Source: Ichthyophthirius multifiliis (lineage: Eukaryota > Ciliophora > Oligohymenophorea > Hymenostomatida). Taken from it: a DNA stretch of 64,000 nt. The position numbers were made by a program, and so were the translations under genes. The notes beneath the pieces were generated by a model. That model saw only the letters and a list, made by a program, of their open reading frames with translations. It was not told the origin of the DNA and did not search any database. Shown piece by piece: positions 26,697 to 39,800 of the stretch. Where the stretch lies: the NCBI RefSeq assembly GCF_000220395.1, contig NW_004085973.1:1-64000 (forward strand), written 5' to 3'. How positions within the stretch are numbered: the stretch's first letter is position 1; every line of letters starts with the position of its first letter.

Positions 26697-27891
26697 ATGT
26701 TTGGATAAAATTTCGGTAATTTTAAACTTAACTAAGAATTTAATTCTGATGATGCTTTAGAATTAATGCCACCCATAGTCTATGGAAATTAATAATAATC
26801 ACAAAATTCATAATAACCATAAACAGATAAAAAAAAATCAAGGCGCGTGAGAGCCGATTAAACAAATAGAGATTATACTTGTGGATGTGGTAAAAGTTAT
26901 TTATCCTATCCCGCCCTATATACACATATTAAATAAAAGCATGAAGGAAAAGTAAAAAATGATTTTAATATTAATTATAAAAAATTATAAATAAATAGAC
27001 GCCCTAAGGGACGAAAAAACCATAAAAAAATAAAGGATAAAGAGGGAGACCATCATTATCCCAATTTTAATAATCTCATGTAACTATATATATTTTTATA
27101 CCTTTTATATTAATAATTTAATAAAGTATGGAGGAGATGGAATAAACTAAGACTTAGACACTGATAATCTATCAACAGATTCAAACGATGCTATTAATAT
27201 AATTGAAGAACTAGTTTTATATTTATTCGAGTCTTTAAATAATGATATTAGTATAATATTAAATGAAAATGATTAGTTAAGTTTTGAGTAAATAAAATAA
27301 GCCTTTCCTATAGATGTAATAAAATTTATTAAATGAAAAATATTTTATATATTTTTTTTTTTACAAATATAGAAATTTAATAATAATCTATCAGATTATC
27401 TTGTTATTTAGTAGCATTTATAATAAATATGTATTGGAAATTTTGAGGAAGGACAACTAAATGAAGATGGGCTATATGATACTAAATGTAATTTTATATT
27501 TGCACTTTTTATTGATTAACTCAGCAAGCATTTATAATTAGCAACTTTAAAAGAAATAATTTTCTATTGTTGTTTATTTAGAAAAGCTTTGAATGAAAAA
27601 GGATGGGTTATGTTATAAGAGTAATAATTAGAAATACCATTACATGAAGAATTCTGCAATTTTAATAATGCTTAACATGTTCTAGAAATTTCAAATGAAT
27701 TTGTTACTGAAATTTTGCCAAGATATTTAGATTAGTTTGATTTAAACGATTTTAGAGTTATTAAAAAATAGAATTTATACAAACAAATTGTTAATTTAAC
27801 AAAATATTTCTGTAATTGGCTTTATGCTAAGAAATATACTAATTCTGTTTTATAAATGAATAATGATGATGAAAATACAACTACTGTATGA
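26697..27891 (+). CDS. C2H2-like zinc-finger protein, ciliate type
   Basis: The ATG is at 26697 (MFG) and the TGA at 27889-27891. A single finger near residues 64-90 reads YTCGCGKSYLSYPAL...THIKQKHEGK, with Cys-x-Cys instead of the usual Cys-x2-4-Cys and His-x4-His. This is a compact form I associate with ciliate proteins of unknown DNA or RNA target. A basic patch with an RGRP AT-hook-like motif follows, once one extra A is allowed in the run at 27024-27030. Introns of about 47 nt (near 27069-27126) and about 58 nt (near 27321-27379) are inferred. The remaining 230 or so residues are acidic then globular (for example YCCLFRKALNEKGW and TKYFCNWLYAKKY) and match nothing I know. It could be a transcription factor or chromatin protein. 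Confidence 0.75.
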
Positions 27892-28050
27892 AAATATATA
27901 AATTATACACTAATATAAATATAATGAAATTTATACAATATTTCAAATAAAATAAAATATAATTATTATTTTTTTTATAAGAATATTTATAAATATCAAA
28001 AGTTAATATTATTTAATTTATAATTTTATTTTTTATCTTATTTTTTATCT

Positions 28051-28096
28051 TTTTTTTTTTTTTACCTTTTTTTTTTTTTTACCTTTTTTTTTTTTT
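28051..28096 (+). repeat. T-tract tandem repeat
   Basis: Two to three copies of a run of about 14-16 T followed by ACC, ending in TTTTAG. This lies 160 bp after the zinc-finger stop and 200 bp before the carboxypeptidase start. It has no recognised function. Confidence 0.6.
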
Positions 28097-28298
28097 AGTC
28101 ATTAATATTTATATATTCTTTTGTTTTAAAATTATTAATCTTTTTATAATTTATTTTACAATTTAAAAAAACAAAAATATAAAATAATTTTTGTTATATA
28201 TATTTATTTTTAATAAAAAAATTATTAAAGTTTAATTACAAATTTTCACAAATATAAATAAATATATAACAAAATAATAAATAATTTTTACAAAATAA

Positions 28299-30396
28299 AT
28301 GATTAAATACATATTCTGTTTTTTAATTATTTTAAATTTATTTTGTTAAGACTTATATACTAATGTATTTGAATAAATTAAAAAGAAAAATATTTCATTT
28401 AATGAAATATAAAAAAATCTTGATAAAGGAAGCATGGTTTTAAATTATTAAATTAAAATAATAATAAGTAAAATTAATAAAAAAAAAGGATGGATTTTTC
28501 ATATATTAAGATGCTTTAAATTTTCATGAAAAAGCAAAACAATACTTCCCAGAAATAACAATAGCTTAATTTTCTATTGGAAAAACATCCGAAAATAGAG
28601 ATATTTATGCATATGGATTGACATGTATTTTTTTATTTTATTTATAAAAAATTCAAATAATTTATATAAAAAAAGTGCTTACTGAAGGTTAAATATAGGC
28701 ATAAGGAGTTTTAATAAATAGCTTACACCATGCTAGAGAAGTTATGTCTTTTTCTATGCTTTTGTACACATATTTACATATTATATATGATTATGTTAAT
28801 GGAGATTTTTAAATTAATTAATTTTTAAAATATAATGTTGTTTGGTATTTTTTTAAAAAAAAATTTTAATAATTATAATATTTTATATAGGTTTATACCA
28901 GCTATTAATGTAGACGGATATGAATATTTAAGATAAAATTTTGATAATATACCTATTAGAGATAATGTAAGAAAAAATAGACATAAAGAAATCAAATGTG
29001 CTAATGAATATTCAAATGGGGTAGACTTGAATAGAAATTATGAATATGAATTTGCATTTGATAATTAAGGAAGTAGTAATAATCCTTGTGATTCTGGTTA
29101 TAGAGGATAATTCCCTTTTTCAGAAAACGAAACTGCTAGCTTAAAGAAATTTCTTGATGAAAGACCTAATATTAGGGTTGCATTTAATTTGCATTCGTAA
29201 TAATATTTTTTAGAATATTTCTAATAAATTAAAAAAATAAAAAAATAAGATATGGAAATATGTGGATCATGCCTTTTAATTATAAAAATGACATTAAGAA
29301 TGGTTAATTAAAACAATATATAAAAGAATATAATGTTTATATGGAATTTTAGAAGGAAGCTAAATTTTCAAATGATGCATAGTATTTTTTTAATATTTTT
29401 TGTTTTTTTATAAAAAAAAATAGAATTGGTAATTCATAATAAACACTCGGAACATATTATTTAAGTAATGGAGAATGTACAGATTGGATGTTAGCTAAAA
29501 AAAGTAATATTATTTTATTTTATTTATTAAAAAAAAAAATTGACTAAAGAAATAATTGCAATTAGCCCTGAAATCGGAAAAAATGATGATGTAATAAATT
29601 TTTTTACAAATAAAAATGACATTGTTAATATTCTTTAAGAAAATTATCCTCCTATAAAGTATATGTTTGATAAAATGATTTTCTAGCCATAGTAAATTAA
29701 TATTTTTTATTTATGGTTTTAAAATATTAATATATAATAATAATAAATAAAAGATTACTGAAAATTTAATTTGCATCTAATAATTTGAATTATGAAATTT
29801 GGAAATAAACTTTAAGTTTATATTCTTTTGCTAATATTTTATAAAAACCTAATTTCGATTGCTTTATTATAGATCTTTTTAATAAAGGAATTGGAGATTA
29901 TGATTAAGAATTTACTATAAACTTAAATATATTGATCAATAAAAAAAATGCCAATATTCTAAGTGTTTATGCAAACAATTTTGATGAATAATTTAATTAA
30001 GAAATAGTGAATTAATCAAATTAAGATTATTTAATTTTAGAAAAGTTAAGTATAGAAAAGTTAATAGTGTAAAATAATATAATAAATGTAAGTAAAATAA
30101 AAGGAAGGCAATTTACTAGATTTTATGTTCTTTTTTAAGGTTTCTAGTATAATTAAGAGCACAATTATTAAATTTAAATTTAGCTCAACCATATTGATAA
30201 TGTTATTTAGTTTAAAGATAATTTCTTAAATCATTAAAGTAAAGAAATATCTAACACTAAATTTATTCTATTCATTTGTTTGGCTTTTTTAGTAATATGT
30301 TTGCTTGTTTTTTTATTTATTAAAAAAATTAAAAATCTCAGAAAAAAAAACTATATTTAATTTTAAGAATTAACTGAGTAAAATATTGAAGTCTGA
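28299..30396 (+). CDS. Membrane-anchored M14 zinc carboxypeptidase
   Basis: M14 metallocarboxypeptidases remove C-terminal residues from peptides. The ATG at 28299 gives a signal peptide (MIKYIFCFLIILNLF). A 52-nt intron (28437-28488) joins GSM to DGFFIYQDA. The zinc site is present: His and Glu in LHHARE, and the third His in FNLHSYG. INVDGYEY, GVDLNRNYEYEF and YRGQFPFSENET are also typical, and the catalytic Glu lies in AISPEIGK. About seven short introns are needed. The peptidase domain is followed by about 150 residues of likely beta-sandwich, one transmembrane helix (KFILFICLAFLVICLL) and a 25-residue cytoplasmic tail ending at the TGA 30394-30396. The layout suits a cell-surface or secretory-pathway enzyme like carboxypeptidase D/M. 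Basic versus hydrophobic specificity cannot be told. Confidence 0.88.
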
Positions 30397-30868
30397 TATT
30401 ATAAATTTTTTTTTTTTTTTTATTTTTATATAATCTAAATATTTTTATTTTTAAAATTTATTCTTTATACAATTTTTTTATAATTAAATCTTTTTTTTTT
30501 TCTTTATATATTTAAAAAATAATTTGTAAATTGTATTTTATAAAACAAATAATATTTTTGTTCAAAAGTAAAACTTCTGTAATTATTTATTGTATTATAA
30601 AAAAAAAAAAGATATTTAAATTTTTTGTAACATAAAAAATATTTATTATATGTCTATTTATCTATTTATTTAAATTTGAAAAAAAAATAAAAAATATAAA
30701 GAGATAAATGAAAAATATTCATGTAATACTATAAATAAAATTTATTTCTTTTTTTCAATATAATTTTTTTAAAAAAAAACAAAAAAACAAAACTTAAAAA
30801 AAATATATATATATAAATAAAATATTAAAAAAAAAAAAAAAAAGAAGAGTGAAAGTATTTGAAAAAAA
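30397..30868. other. AT-rich spacer upstream of the dynein gene
   Basis: Homopolymer T and A runs, including A-runs at 30600-30610 and 30827-30843 just before the dynein ATG. Contains no gene that I can see. It is presumably the dynein heavy-chain promoter region. Confidence 0.6.
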
Positions 30869-33800
30869 ATGGTAAATAAAAATAAGATAAATATTAACAT
30901 ATAACATAAATAAAATAATTATTATATAAAATAACAAAAAAAAGCCTTAACCCTTAGTTTGGACTCAATTAAAATAAACAGGGACAACGCAGCCCACCAC
31001 TCGTTCTGGACATACAATAGTAACAGTTGGAAAACAGCATATTATGTTCGGAGGATTAGATAATGATAAGAATAACTTTAAAGACGGGAAAATATCTCCC
31101 AACAATTAAGTATTCAATCTAAAGATTTAAGGAAATAACTGTGAATGGAGATAACTCACCTGCTCTGGAGATGTTCCACTACCAAGATGTTATCATGCAG
31201 CTTGTGCTATATCTGCTGATAGAATGCTAATATTTGGAGGAAGTTATACTTCTAACTTGAGATTTAATGACACTTATATTTTAAAAACAAGTAAAAAATA
31301 TTTCTATATAAATATTTACAAAAAAATATCAACATTTATAATTTAGCAAATCAATAATGGTCAAAACCACCCAACTAAATCAGTGGAGGAGAACCGAAAA
31401 ATGCAGAATCGAAAATCGGAGCTCCATAACCTCGTTGTGCGCACAGTGCTACCTATTATGATGGAAAGGTATTCGTTTTTGGAGGTCATGGAGGTATTAA
31501 CTATTAAAGACTAGCCTTTAACGACCTTTATGTTTTAGAAACTGAAGGCTTTGAATGGACAAAATTAGAACCTAAAGGAAATCCCCCAGAACCAAGAGGA
31601 GGACATTCAGCTGCTATGATGGCTAATAAACCTTTATTAATGATTTTCGGAGGATGGAGCTTTTCATCATAGTATTCGAACACTATTATCTATGATATTG
31701 AAAAAGATGAATGGATAGATCCTGAATTAACTCACGAAATTCCTAAGTGGAATGCAGGAGGAATTATGACTCCTTCTATTCCTTCTTGGAAGTATTTCAT
31801 TTTTGGAGGAAGTGTTGGATAATTTGAAGATGGTGGAAATAGAGCAAACTCAAAATATGTAGATGATTCTTGGGTTTTAGATGTAGACGGATTATATTGG
31901 GCTGTTGTTAATATGGAAAGTGATAATTCTGGTGAAAAAGTAATATTTTTATAATAATAAAAAATAAAAAATAAATAAATTATAGAATACTATAGTAAAA
32001 CCTAAACCAAGAGAAAGTACTGCTATGTTCTATGATTCCAATGAATCTAGAGTAATTATTTTTGGAGGTTGGGCTAATAATTGGCTTAACGATATTTGGG
32101 CACTTAATGTGTCTTCTATTACAGGTCCTCCTTATGCAATATTTTCTATTAAGCCATGTTTAGGACCTATAACAGGTAAGACTAAAATTACAGTAATAGG
32201 AGATGGATTTAAGGATAGTTAGAATATCAGTATCAAGTTTTTCGGAGGGAAAATCGAAAAAGAAGTATCAGGAACATTTGTTAGCGAGAATTAAATTGTG
32301 TGTGAAACTCCTACTTTTGAATAGCCTAGAAAAGTGGAAGTAACTGTATGTATGAATAAAGGAGATTATACTATTACTAAGAGCTTCTTCGAATATTATT
32401 TGAACACTAAGGCTGAAAAAACTATAGTTTATGGTCCTGGTTTGTTAAGTGAGAATAATACTGGAACTTAAACATGCATTGTAGTTTAGGCTCGTAATAA
32501 AAATGACTAAAATAGAGAAAGTGGTTCTGATGAATTTGTTGTTACAATCAGAAATCCTGCCAAACTTAAAAAAATAGAAGAAGTTAATGAGGCACCTAAA
32601 GAAGGCGAAGAAGAGGAAGAAGATGAAGGAGAGGGAGAAGAAGCTGAAGAAAAGAAGGCCAAAAAATTAGCTGCAGAAAAAGCTAAATAAGAATTAGAAA
32701 AAAAATAAGGAGAAGAAAAAAAGAAGGAGAAGAAGTCCAAGAAGTTGATCCTTCTTTAATTGCCTTCACAATAATAGACAATGATGATGGTTCTTATTTT
32801 ATTAATTTCACTTCTGAAGAAGAGGCTACTTTAGAAATTGATATTAAATACAAAGATGAAAATGGAGAATTATAAGCTGTTAGAGGTAATCCTTTTAAAT
32901 GCTCATTTATAAAAAGCAAGTCTTAAAATAACGAAATTACAGGACCTGCTGTATATAATTATATTGCTAAATAATTAAAAGATATATCCGAATTCATTGA
33001 TTCTACAAAAGAAAATATTGATATTAGAAACAAGAATATATCCGAAAACGTAAAAGAACTTATTACTGTAATGGAGAATTTGGATTAAGTTAGAATTAAA
33101 TAAGAAGATCATGTACTAATTTTAGACACTATTGAGGAAATGTTGTAGTTTTTGAAAAAGAAAGAACTCGCGAAAGATGCAGATATAAAAAAATGCAAAA
33201 AACTATAAGAAGAATGGAAAAACTTATCTAAAATTGCTTAGGCAGTTAAAAAAGATATATAAGGCCCCGTAAAGACTGAATCTGATAAAACAAAGGATAA
33301 GATAAAGAAATTCGAAGAAATAACCTTAAAAGAATTCTTAATGGGATTAAAGAAGGAGTCTTTCTTTAACTATAAAACTGGTGTAAAAGAGTCTTTCTAA
33401 AGAATTCAAGAAGTAAAAGAAAAAGTAAATGAATTTGAATAAAACCTAAAATAATATGATGACTTAGCTTAAATGTTCGAATTCCCTGACTCGGTTGTTG
33501 GATGTAAGAAATTAATGGAATAGATTAAAAATGATTTGTTTGCTGTAGAAAAATTATGGTAAAGAATAGAGGTTTCAGAAAAATCTTTTGATGAATATAA
33601 AGTTATGAAATGGGGAAGTATTAATACAATGGATATGGAAGATGAAATTAAAAAATTAAGAAAAGCACTTATTGATTTAAGAGGTATTGATAAAAGATCA
33701 AATGCATTCTTAGGAATCTAAGAATAATTCAAAAATTGGGCCACTTTCTTGCCTTTATTAGGAGAATTAAAAGATCCTTCTATGAATTCTACTGATGGTA

Positions 33801-36800
33801 GACATTGGAAAAAAATAAAAGATACTGTAAAAAAAGAATTTGAAGTAAATGATTAATTGGAATTATAAACTATTTGGGATCTCAAATTATTTGACTTTAA
33901 GGATGCAATTGAAGAAATTACTGATTAATCTAAATAAGAGCTGAAAATGGAAAAAAATCTTAATAAAATCATTGAATTCTGGAAGGATATTTAATTCGAA
34001 CTTATTCAACATAAAAACACTGATATTCACACTTTAAAAGTATCCGAAGAAAATTTCGAAACTTTGGAAGAACATTAATTATAAATAAACAACATGTTAC
34101 TTTCTAAATATATTGCCTATTTTGAAAAGGAAGTTGAAAAATGGAAATCCGATCTAGGAAGCATTTATGATGTTGTATAATTATTAATCGAAGTATAGAA
34201 AACCTGGTCTTTCTTAGAAAATCTTTTTATTTAATCCGAAGAAGTCAAACGTGAATTACCTAATGAATCAGCTTCATTTGTTGGAATCGATAAGGAAATG
34301 AAAGAAATCATGTCTCATGGTTGTGAATTAAAAAATTGTTTATAATTTTGTACTATTTCAGGAATGCTTAAAAGACTAGAGAAAATATAGTCATAATTAA
34401 AGGTTTGTGAAAAAGCTTTAAATGAGTTTTTGGATTCTAAAAGAAGAGCCTTCCCTCGTTTCTATTTCGTCTCTGTAAATGATTTATTAGATATTCTTTC
34501 AAATGGTAATTCCCCAGCTAAAATTAACAGACATATGAGTAAAATTTTCTAAGCTATAGACAATCTTGTCTTGAAAGAAGAAGGAGGTGGTGGAAGACCT
34601 ACTGCTTTGAAGATGATTTCTTGCGTAGGAACAGAAGATGTAGATTTTTCTTAACCGAAAAGTTTATTAGGAAAAGTAGAAAGCTATCTAAAAGATGTAA
34701 TTGATACTATGATTGGTACATTAAAAGACGTCACTTAACGTTCTTTTAAGAATCAATAAACAATGCAAAGATAGGAATGGTTGAAATAAGATCCTGCTTA
34801 AATTACACTTCTTGTTAATAATATTATTTACTGCAAAGCTGTTGAAGATGTTTTCTTGAAATTACAAGGAGGTGATATTAATGCAATGAAGAATTATTTA
34901 GATGAATCAATTAATTTACTTACAGGATTAATTAAGATGGTCCAAGGAGATTTATCAGTTCCTTTGCGTTAAAAAATTATGTGTCTTATTACTATTGATA
35001 CACACTCCAGAGATGTTGTCATTCGTCTTATTAATGAACACGTTAGAAAAGCAGAAGAATTCCAATGGTAATCTCAACTTAAGTTTTATTGGGATGGAGA
35101 AGCCAGAATTAGAATCGCTGATGCTAGATTTGTTTATTCTTATGAATATTTAGGTAATGGCCCTCGTTTGGTTATCACTCCTCTTACTGATCGTATTTAT
35201 GTCACTGCTACTTAAGCTTTACATTTGATGATGGGTTGCGCACCTGCTGGTCCTGCTGGAACTGGAAAGACAGAAACAACAAAAGATTTAGCAAATGCCT
35301 TAGCTAAAGCATGCTATGTATTTAACTGTTCATCTGAAATGAACTATGAATCTATGGGTAATATCTATAAAGGATTAGCCTCTAGTGGTTGCTGGGGTTG
35401 TTTTGACGAATTCAATAGATTACTTCCTGAAGTACTTTCCGTATGTTCTGTATAATTTAAAGCTGTTACTGATGCAATTAAATAAGGAGCAGAAAGATTC
35501 ATGCTCGAAGGTGATGAAATTTCACTTGATCCTACTTGTGGTGTATTCATTACTATGAACCCAGGTTATTTAGGCCGTGCGGAATTACCTGAAGGTTTAA
35601 AAGCACTTTTCAGACCCATTACAGTTGTTGTTCCTGATTTGGAACTTATTTGTGAAAATATGCTTATGGCAGAAGGTTTTGTAGAAGCTAAGATTCTTGC
35701 GAAGAAATTCGTTACTTTATATATGTTGTGCAGAGATTTGCTATCTAAATAATTGCATTACGATTGGGGTTTAAGGGCAATTAAATCAGTACTTGTCGTG
35801 GCTGGTGGTTTCAAAAGAAGTGAACTTACTATTTCTGAATAAGCTTTACTTATGAGAGCTTTAAGAGATTTCAATATTCCTAAAATTGCATATTAAGATT
35901 TATATGTTTTCCACGGTTTATTGGGTGATTTGTTCCCTGGAATCGATGTCAAACCTAAAAAAGATTTGGCTTTTGAAAAAGTTGTATGTGATGTTTGTGT
36001 AGAAAATAAACTTGACCCATCTCCTGAATTTGTGCTTAAAGTTATTTAACTTGGAGAACTCTTAGCTATTAGACATTGTGTGTTTGTTATGGGACCCCCT
36101 GCTGCTGGTAAATCTTCAACATGGAAAATTTTAGCTAAATCTTAAGATAAAGTTAATAAGAAAACAATATTAGTTGATATGGATCCTAAAGTTGTATCAA
36201 CAAAAGATTTCTACGGATATAATTTACCATCTAAAGAATGGAAAGATGGTCTTTTCTCAAAAATGTTACGTACACTAGCCGAAACTCCAGATTTGAACAT
36301 AAAATGGATAGTTTTAGATGGTGATTTGGATGCAAATTGGATTGAATCCATGAACTCAGTTATGGACGATAATAAGATTTTAACTTTGGCAAATAATGAG
36401 CGTATTCCTTTAAAGCCTCATATGAGAGCAATTTTCGAAATTAGAGATTTACGTTTTGCTACACCTGCTACTGTATCAAGAGCTGGTATTCTTTATATTT
36501 CTGATGAAGGTGGTTATTAATGGAGATCTTATGTAAAATCTTGGATTAAATAAGAATTCCCTTCAGATGCTGAAATGTAAAAGAACTTAGATTAACTTTT
36601 CATGAAATTTGTTCCCGATACATTAGATCATATTAAAAAACACTGCAGATTCTTAGTGCCTGTATCTCCTATGTCATAAGTAGTTTCTATTTGTAAGGCT
36701 TTATAAACTTTACTCAAAGGAGAAGTCAAAAACTTAGAATATTTATTCGTTTATGCACTTATATGGGCTGTAGGAGGAGCTTTAGCTGAAAAAGACTCAA

Positions 36801-39800
36801 TTGATTACAGAAAAGACTTTTCTACTTGGTGGAAAGGAGCTTGGAAAACAGCAGTAAAATTTCCTGGAAAAGGAACTATTTTTGATTATTATGTTGATTA
36901 AAGTGGAGACTCTTCCAAATTTACAGAATGGAATAAAAAATTACAAAATAAAGAATTTGATCCCTAAACCGAAACTATGGGTAATATTACTGTCAATACA
37001 ATTGAAACTGTAGCTACTTCGGATTTCATTAAATCTTATTTAATGGTAAAACATCCTTCTTTATTGATAGGTAACTCTGGTTGTGGTAAAACATAATTAG
37101 CTAAAGGTATCCTTAAAGAAATTGCTTAAGCAAAACCTGATTTATATGCCTATCAATTAATTAACTTTAATTATTATACTGACTCTCCTTATTTATAAGG
37201 ATAAATTGAATAAACACTTGAAAAAAAAGCTGGTAGATAATATGGTCCTCCTGGTAAAGTTTAATTAATTTACTTCGTCGATGATCTTAACATGCCCTAA
37301 CTCGATCCTTATGATACTCAAACCGCTATTGCTTTATTAAGACAAATGGCTGACTATGGACATTTCTATGACATAGGCAAATTAGCTCTTAAAGATATTA
37401 TTAATACTTAAGTTTTAGCTGCTATGAATCCTTCCGCAGGTTCATTCTATGTAAATTTGAGGTATTAGAGACATTTCTGGACTGTATCAATTCCTTTCCC
37501 TGATAACGAATCTTTGTCTCTTATTTATATTACATTCCTTAATGGACACTTAAAGAGGTTCAAATCTACAATTTAAGAATACTCTAATATAATCGTAAGA
37601 GCCTCTCTTTTACTTCATTAAGCTGTTACTATGAATTTCAGAAAAACGGCTATTAATTTCCATTACGAATTCAACTTGAGACATATGTCTAATATTTTCT
37701 AAGGATTACTACTTTCAGATCCTAATAGATATTAAGAACCTGATAAATTAATTAAATTATGGATTCATGAATGTGAGAGAACTTACGGAGATAGACTTGT
37801 TTCTGTAGATAACTTGAAAACTTATAAAGAAAACATATCTGATATTGTAAAGAAATCTTTCTCCAAATTTAATTTTTCAAGATATTTCGGATAAAATCCT
37901 GAAAATCTTATTTATTGCAATTTTACTTAAGGTATAAACTCTGATAGATTCTATGATTAAATGCCAAACAATGATATGGAAAAGCATATTTCTGAAGCAT
38001 TAAAAGAATATAATGATAATAATGCGATTATGGGTCTTGTACTTTTCGAAGACGCAATGAAGCATGTATGTAGAATTTGCCGTATAGTACTTCCTTCGAG
38101 TGGACACGCATTACTTGTCGGTGTAGGAGGTTCTGGTAAATAATCTTTATCTAAACTATCCTCATTTATTATGGGTTACACTACTTTTTCAATTACAATT
38201 TCAGCAACGTATTCAATGGTAGATTTGCGTACTGATTTATAACAATTATATTTCAAAAGTGGACCTAAAGAAGAAGGAATGCTCTTCTTATTCACTGAAG
38301 GATAGATAACAAACGAGCGCTTCCTCGTATATATAAACGATTTATTATCATCAGGTGAAATATCCGAATTATATACATAAGATGAAAAAGAAGCAATGAT
38401 AAACTAAGTAAGACCAAAAGTTAAAAGCGATGGTATTCCAGACACTAGAGAAAACTGCTGGAACTGGTTCATTAATTCAGTAAAGAAAAATCTCCATATG
38501 GCTATTTGTTTCTCTCCAGTGGGAGATATGAGAAGACGTGCTCGTTAATTCCCTGCACTTGTAAATTGCACAGTTATTGATTGGTATTAACCTTGGCCTT
38601 AAGAGGCACTTTTTAATGTAGCCAAATCCTTTTTGGAACCAGTTGATTTGGGTGCTGATAAAGTAAGAGATGCAGTCGTTAAATTCATGCCTTTTAGTTT
38701 TTCATTGGTTAATGATTTAGGATTAAAATTACTCGAATAAGAAAGAAGACATGCTTATACTACACCTAAATCTTTCCTTGAATTAATTAGTTTGTTTACA
38801 AATATGTTACAATAAAAGAGAGATATTCTTGAAAAAAATAAAGAAAGATATGAAACTGGTCTTGTTAAATTAAAAGAAACTGCCGAATAAGTCGCCATTA
38901 TTGAGGTTGAAGTAAAAGAAAAGCAAGTCGAAGCCGAAGCTAAGAAAAAGGAAGCAGATGCATTTGCAGAAGTAGTCGGAAAAGAAAAAGACAAAGTAGA
39001 GATCGAAAACACTAAGGCCTAAATCGAAGCCTAAAAATGCGCTGTAATCAAATAAGATGTCGAAGAAAAGAAAACATCTACTGAAGCTGATTTGAGGGCA
39101 GCTGAGCCTTTAATAGAATAAGCCAAATAGGCTTTAGATTCGATTAAAAAAGATGATTTTAGAACAGCAAAATCATGGGCAAATCCACCTGCAGGAGTGC
39201 CTGAAGTATTCGCTGCGACAATGTATTTATTAGCCGGATTTTTCCCTGAAGCAATTGAAATTGACAAAACCAAAAAACCAAAAGCAGTAGATTGGAAAGC
39301 AGCCTTAAAAATGATGAAATCGCCAGAAGAATTTTTAACAAAATTACTAGGTTTCAAAGATATTGTAGACTAGAATTTAGTACCATAAACAAATGTCAAT
39401 ATAGTCAAAAACTAATATATTTCCATGCCTGTTTTTACTCCAGAATAGATGGCTTCAAAATCTGGTGCAGCTCGAGGAGTGTGTTCTTGGGTTATTAATA
39501 TTGTTAAATATAATGATGTTATTTAAGACGTAGAACCTAAACGTAAAGCTTTGAAGGAATCTACAGAATAATTAGAAGAAGCCAACACTAAATTGGCTGA
39601 AGTAGAAAATTAAGTCGCTTAATTAAATGCTTAATTAGCTAACTTGACTGCTGAATATAATAAAGCTGCTGGTGAAAAGGAAGCTGCTATTAACGAAGCT
39701 GAAAGGTGCGCTAGAAGACTTAATTTAGCCTAAAGATTAGTTACAGCTCTCTCAAGTGAAAACGAAAGATGGGGTAAATCAATTATTGCTCTTAATGATT

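Noticed and set aside
38755-39357. Ser/Ala/Phe-rich minus-strand frames opposite the dynein gene
   Set aside because: Antisense shadow of the Glu/Lys/Ala-rich stalk coiled coil. The plus strand has continuous dynein homology there.
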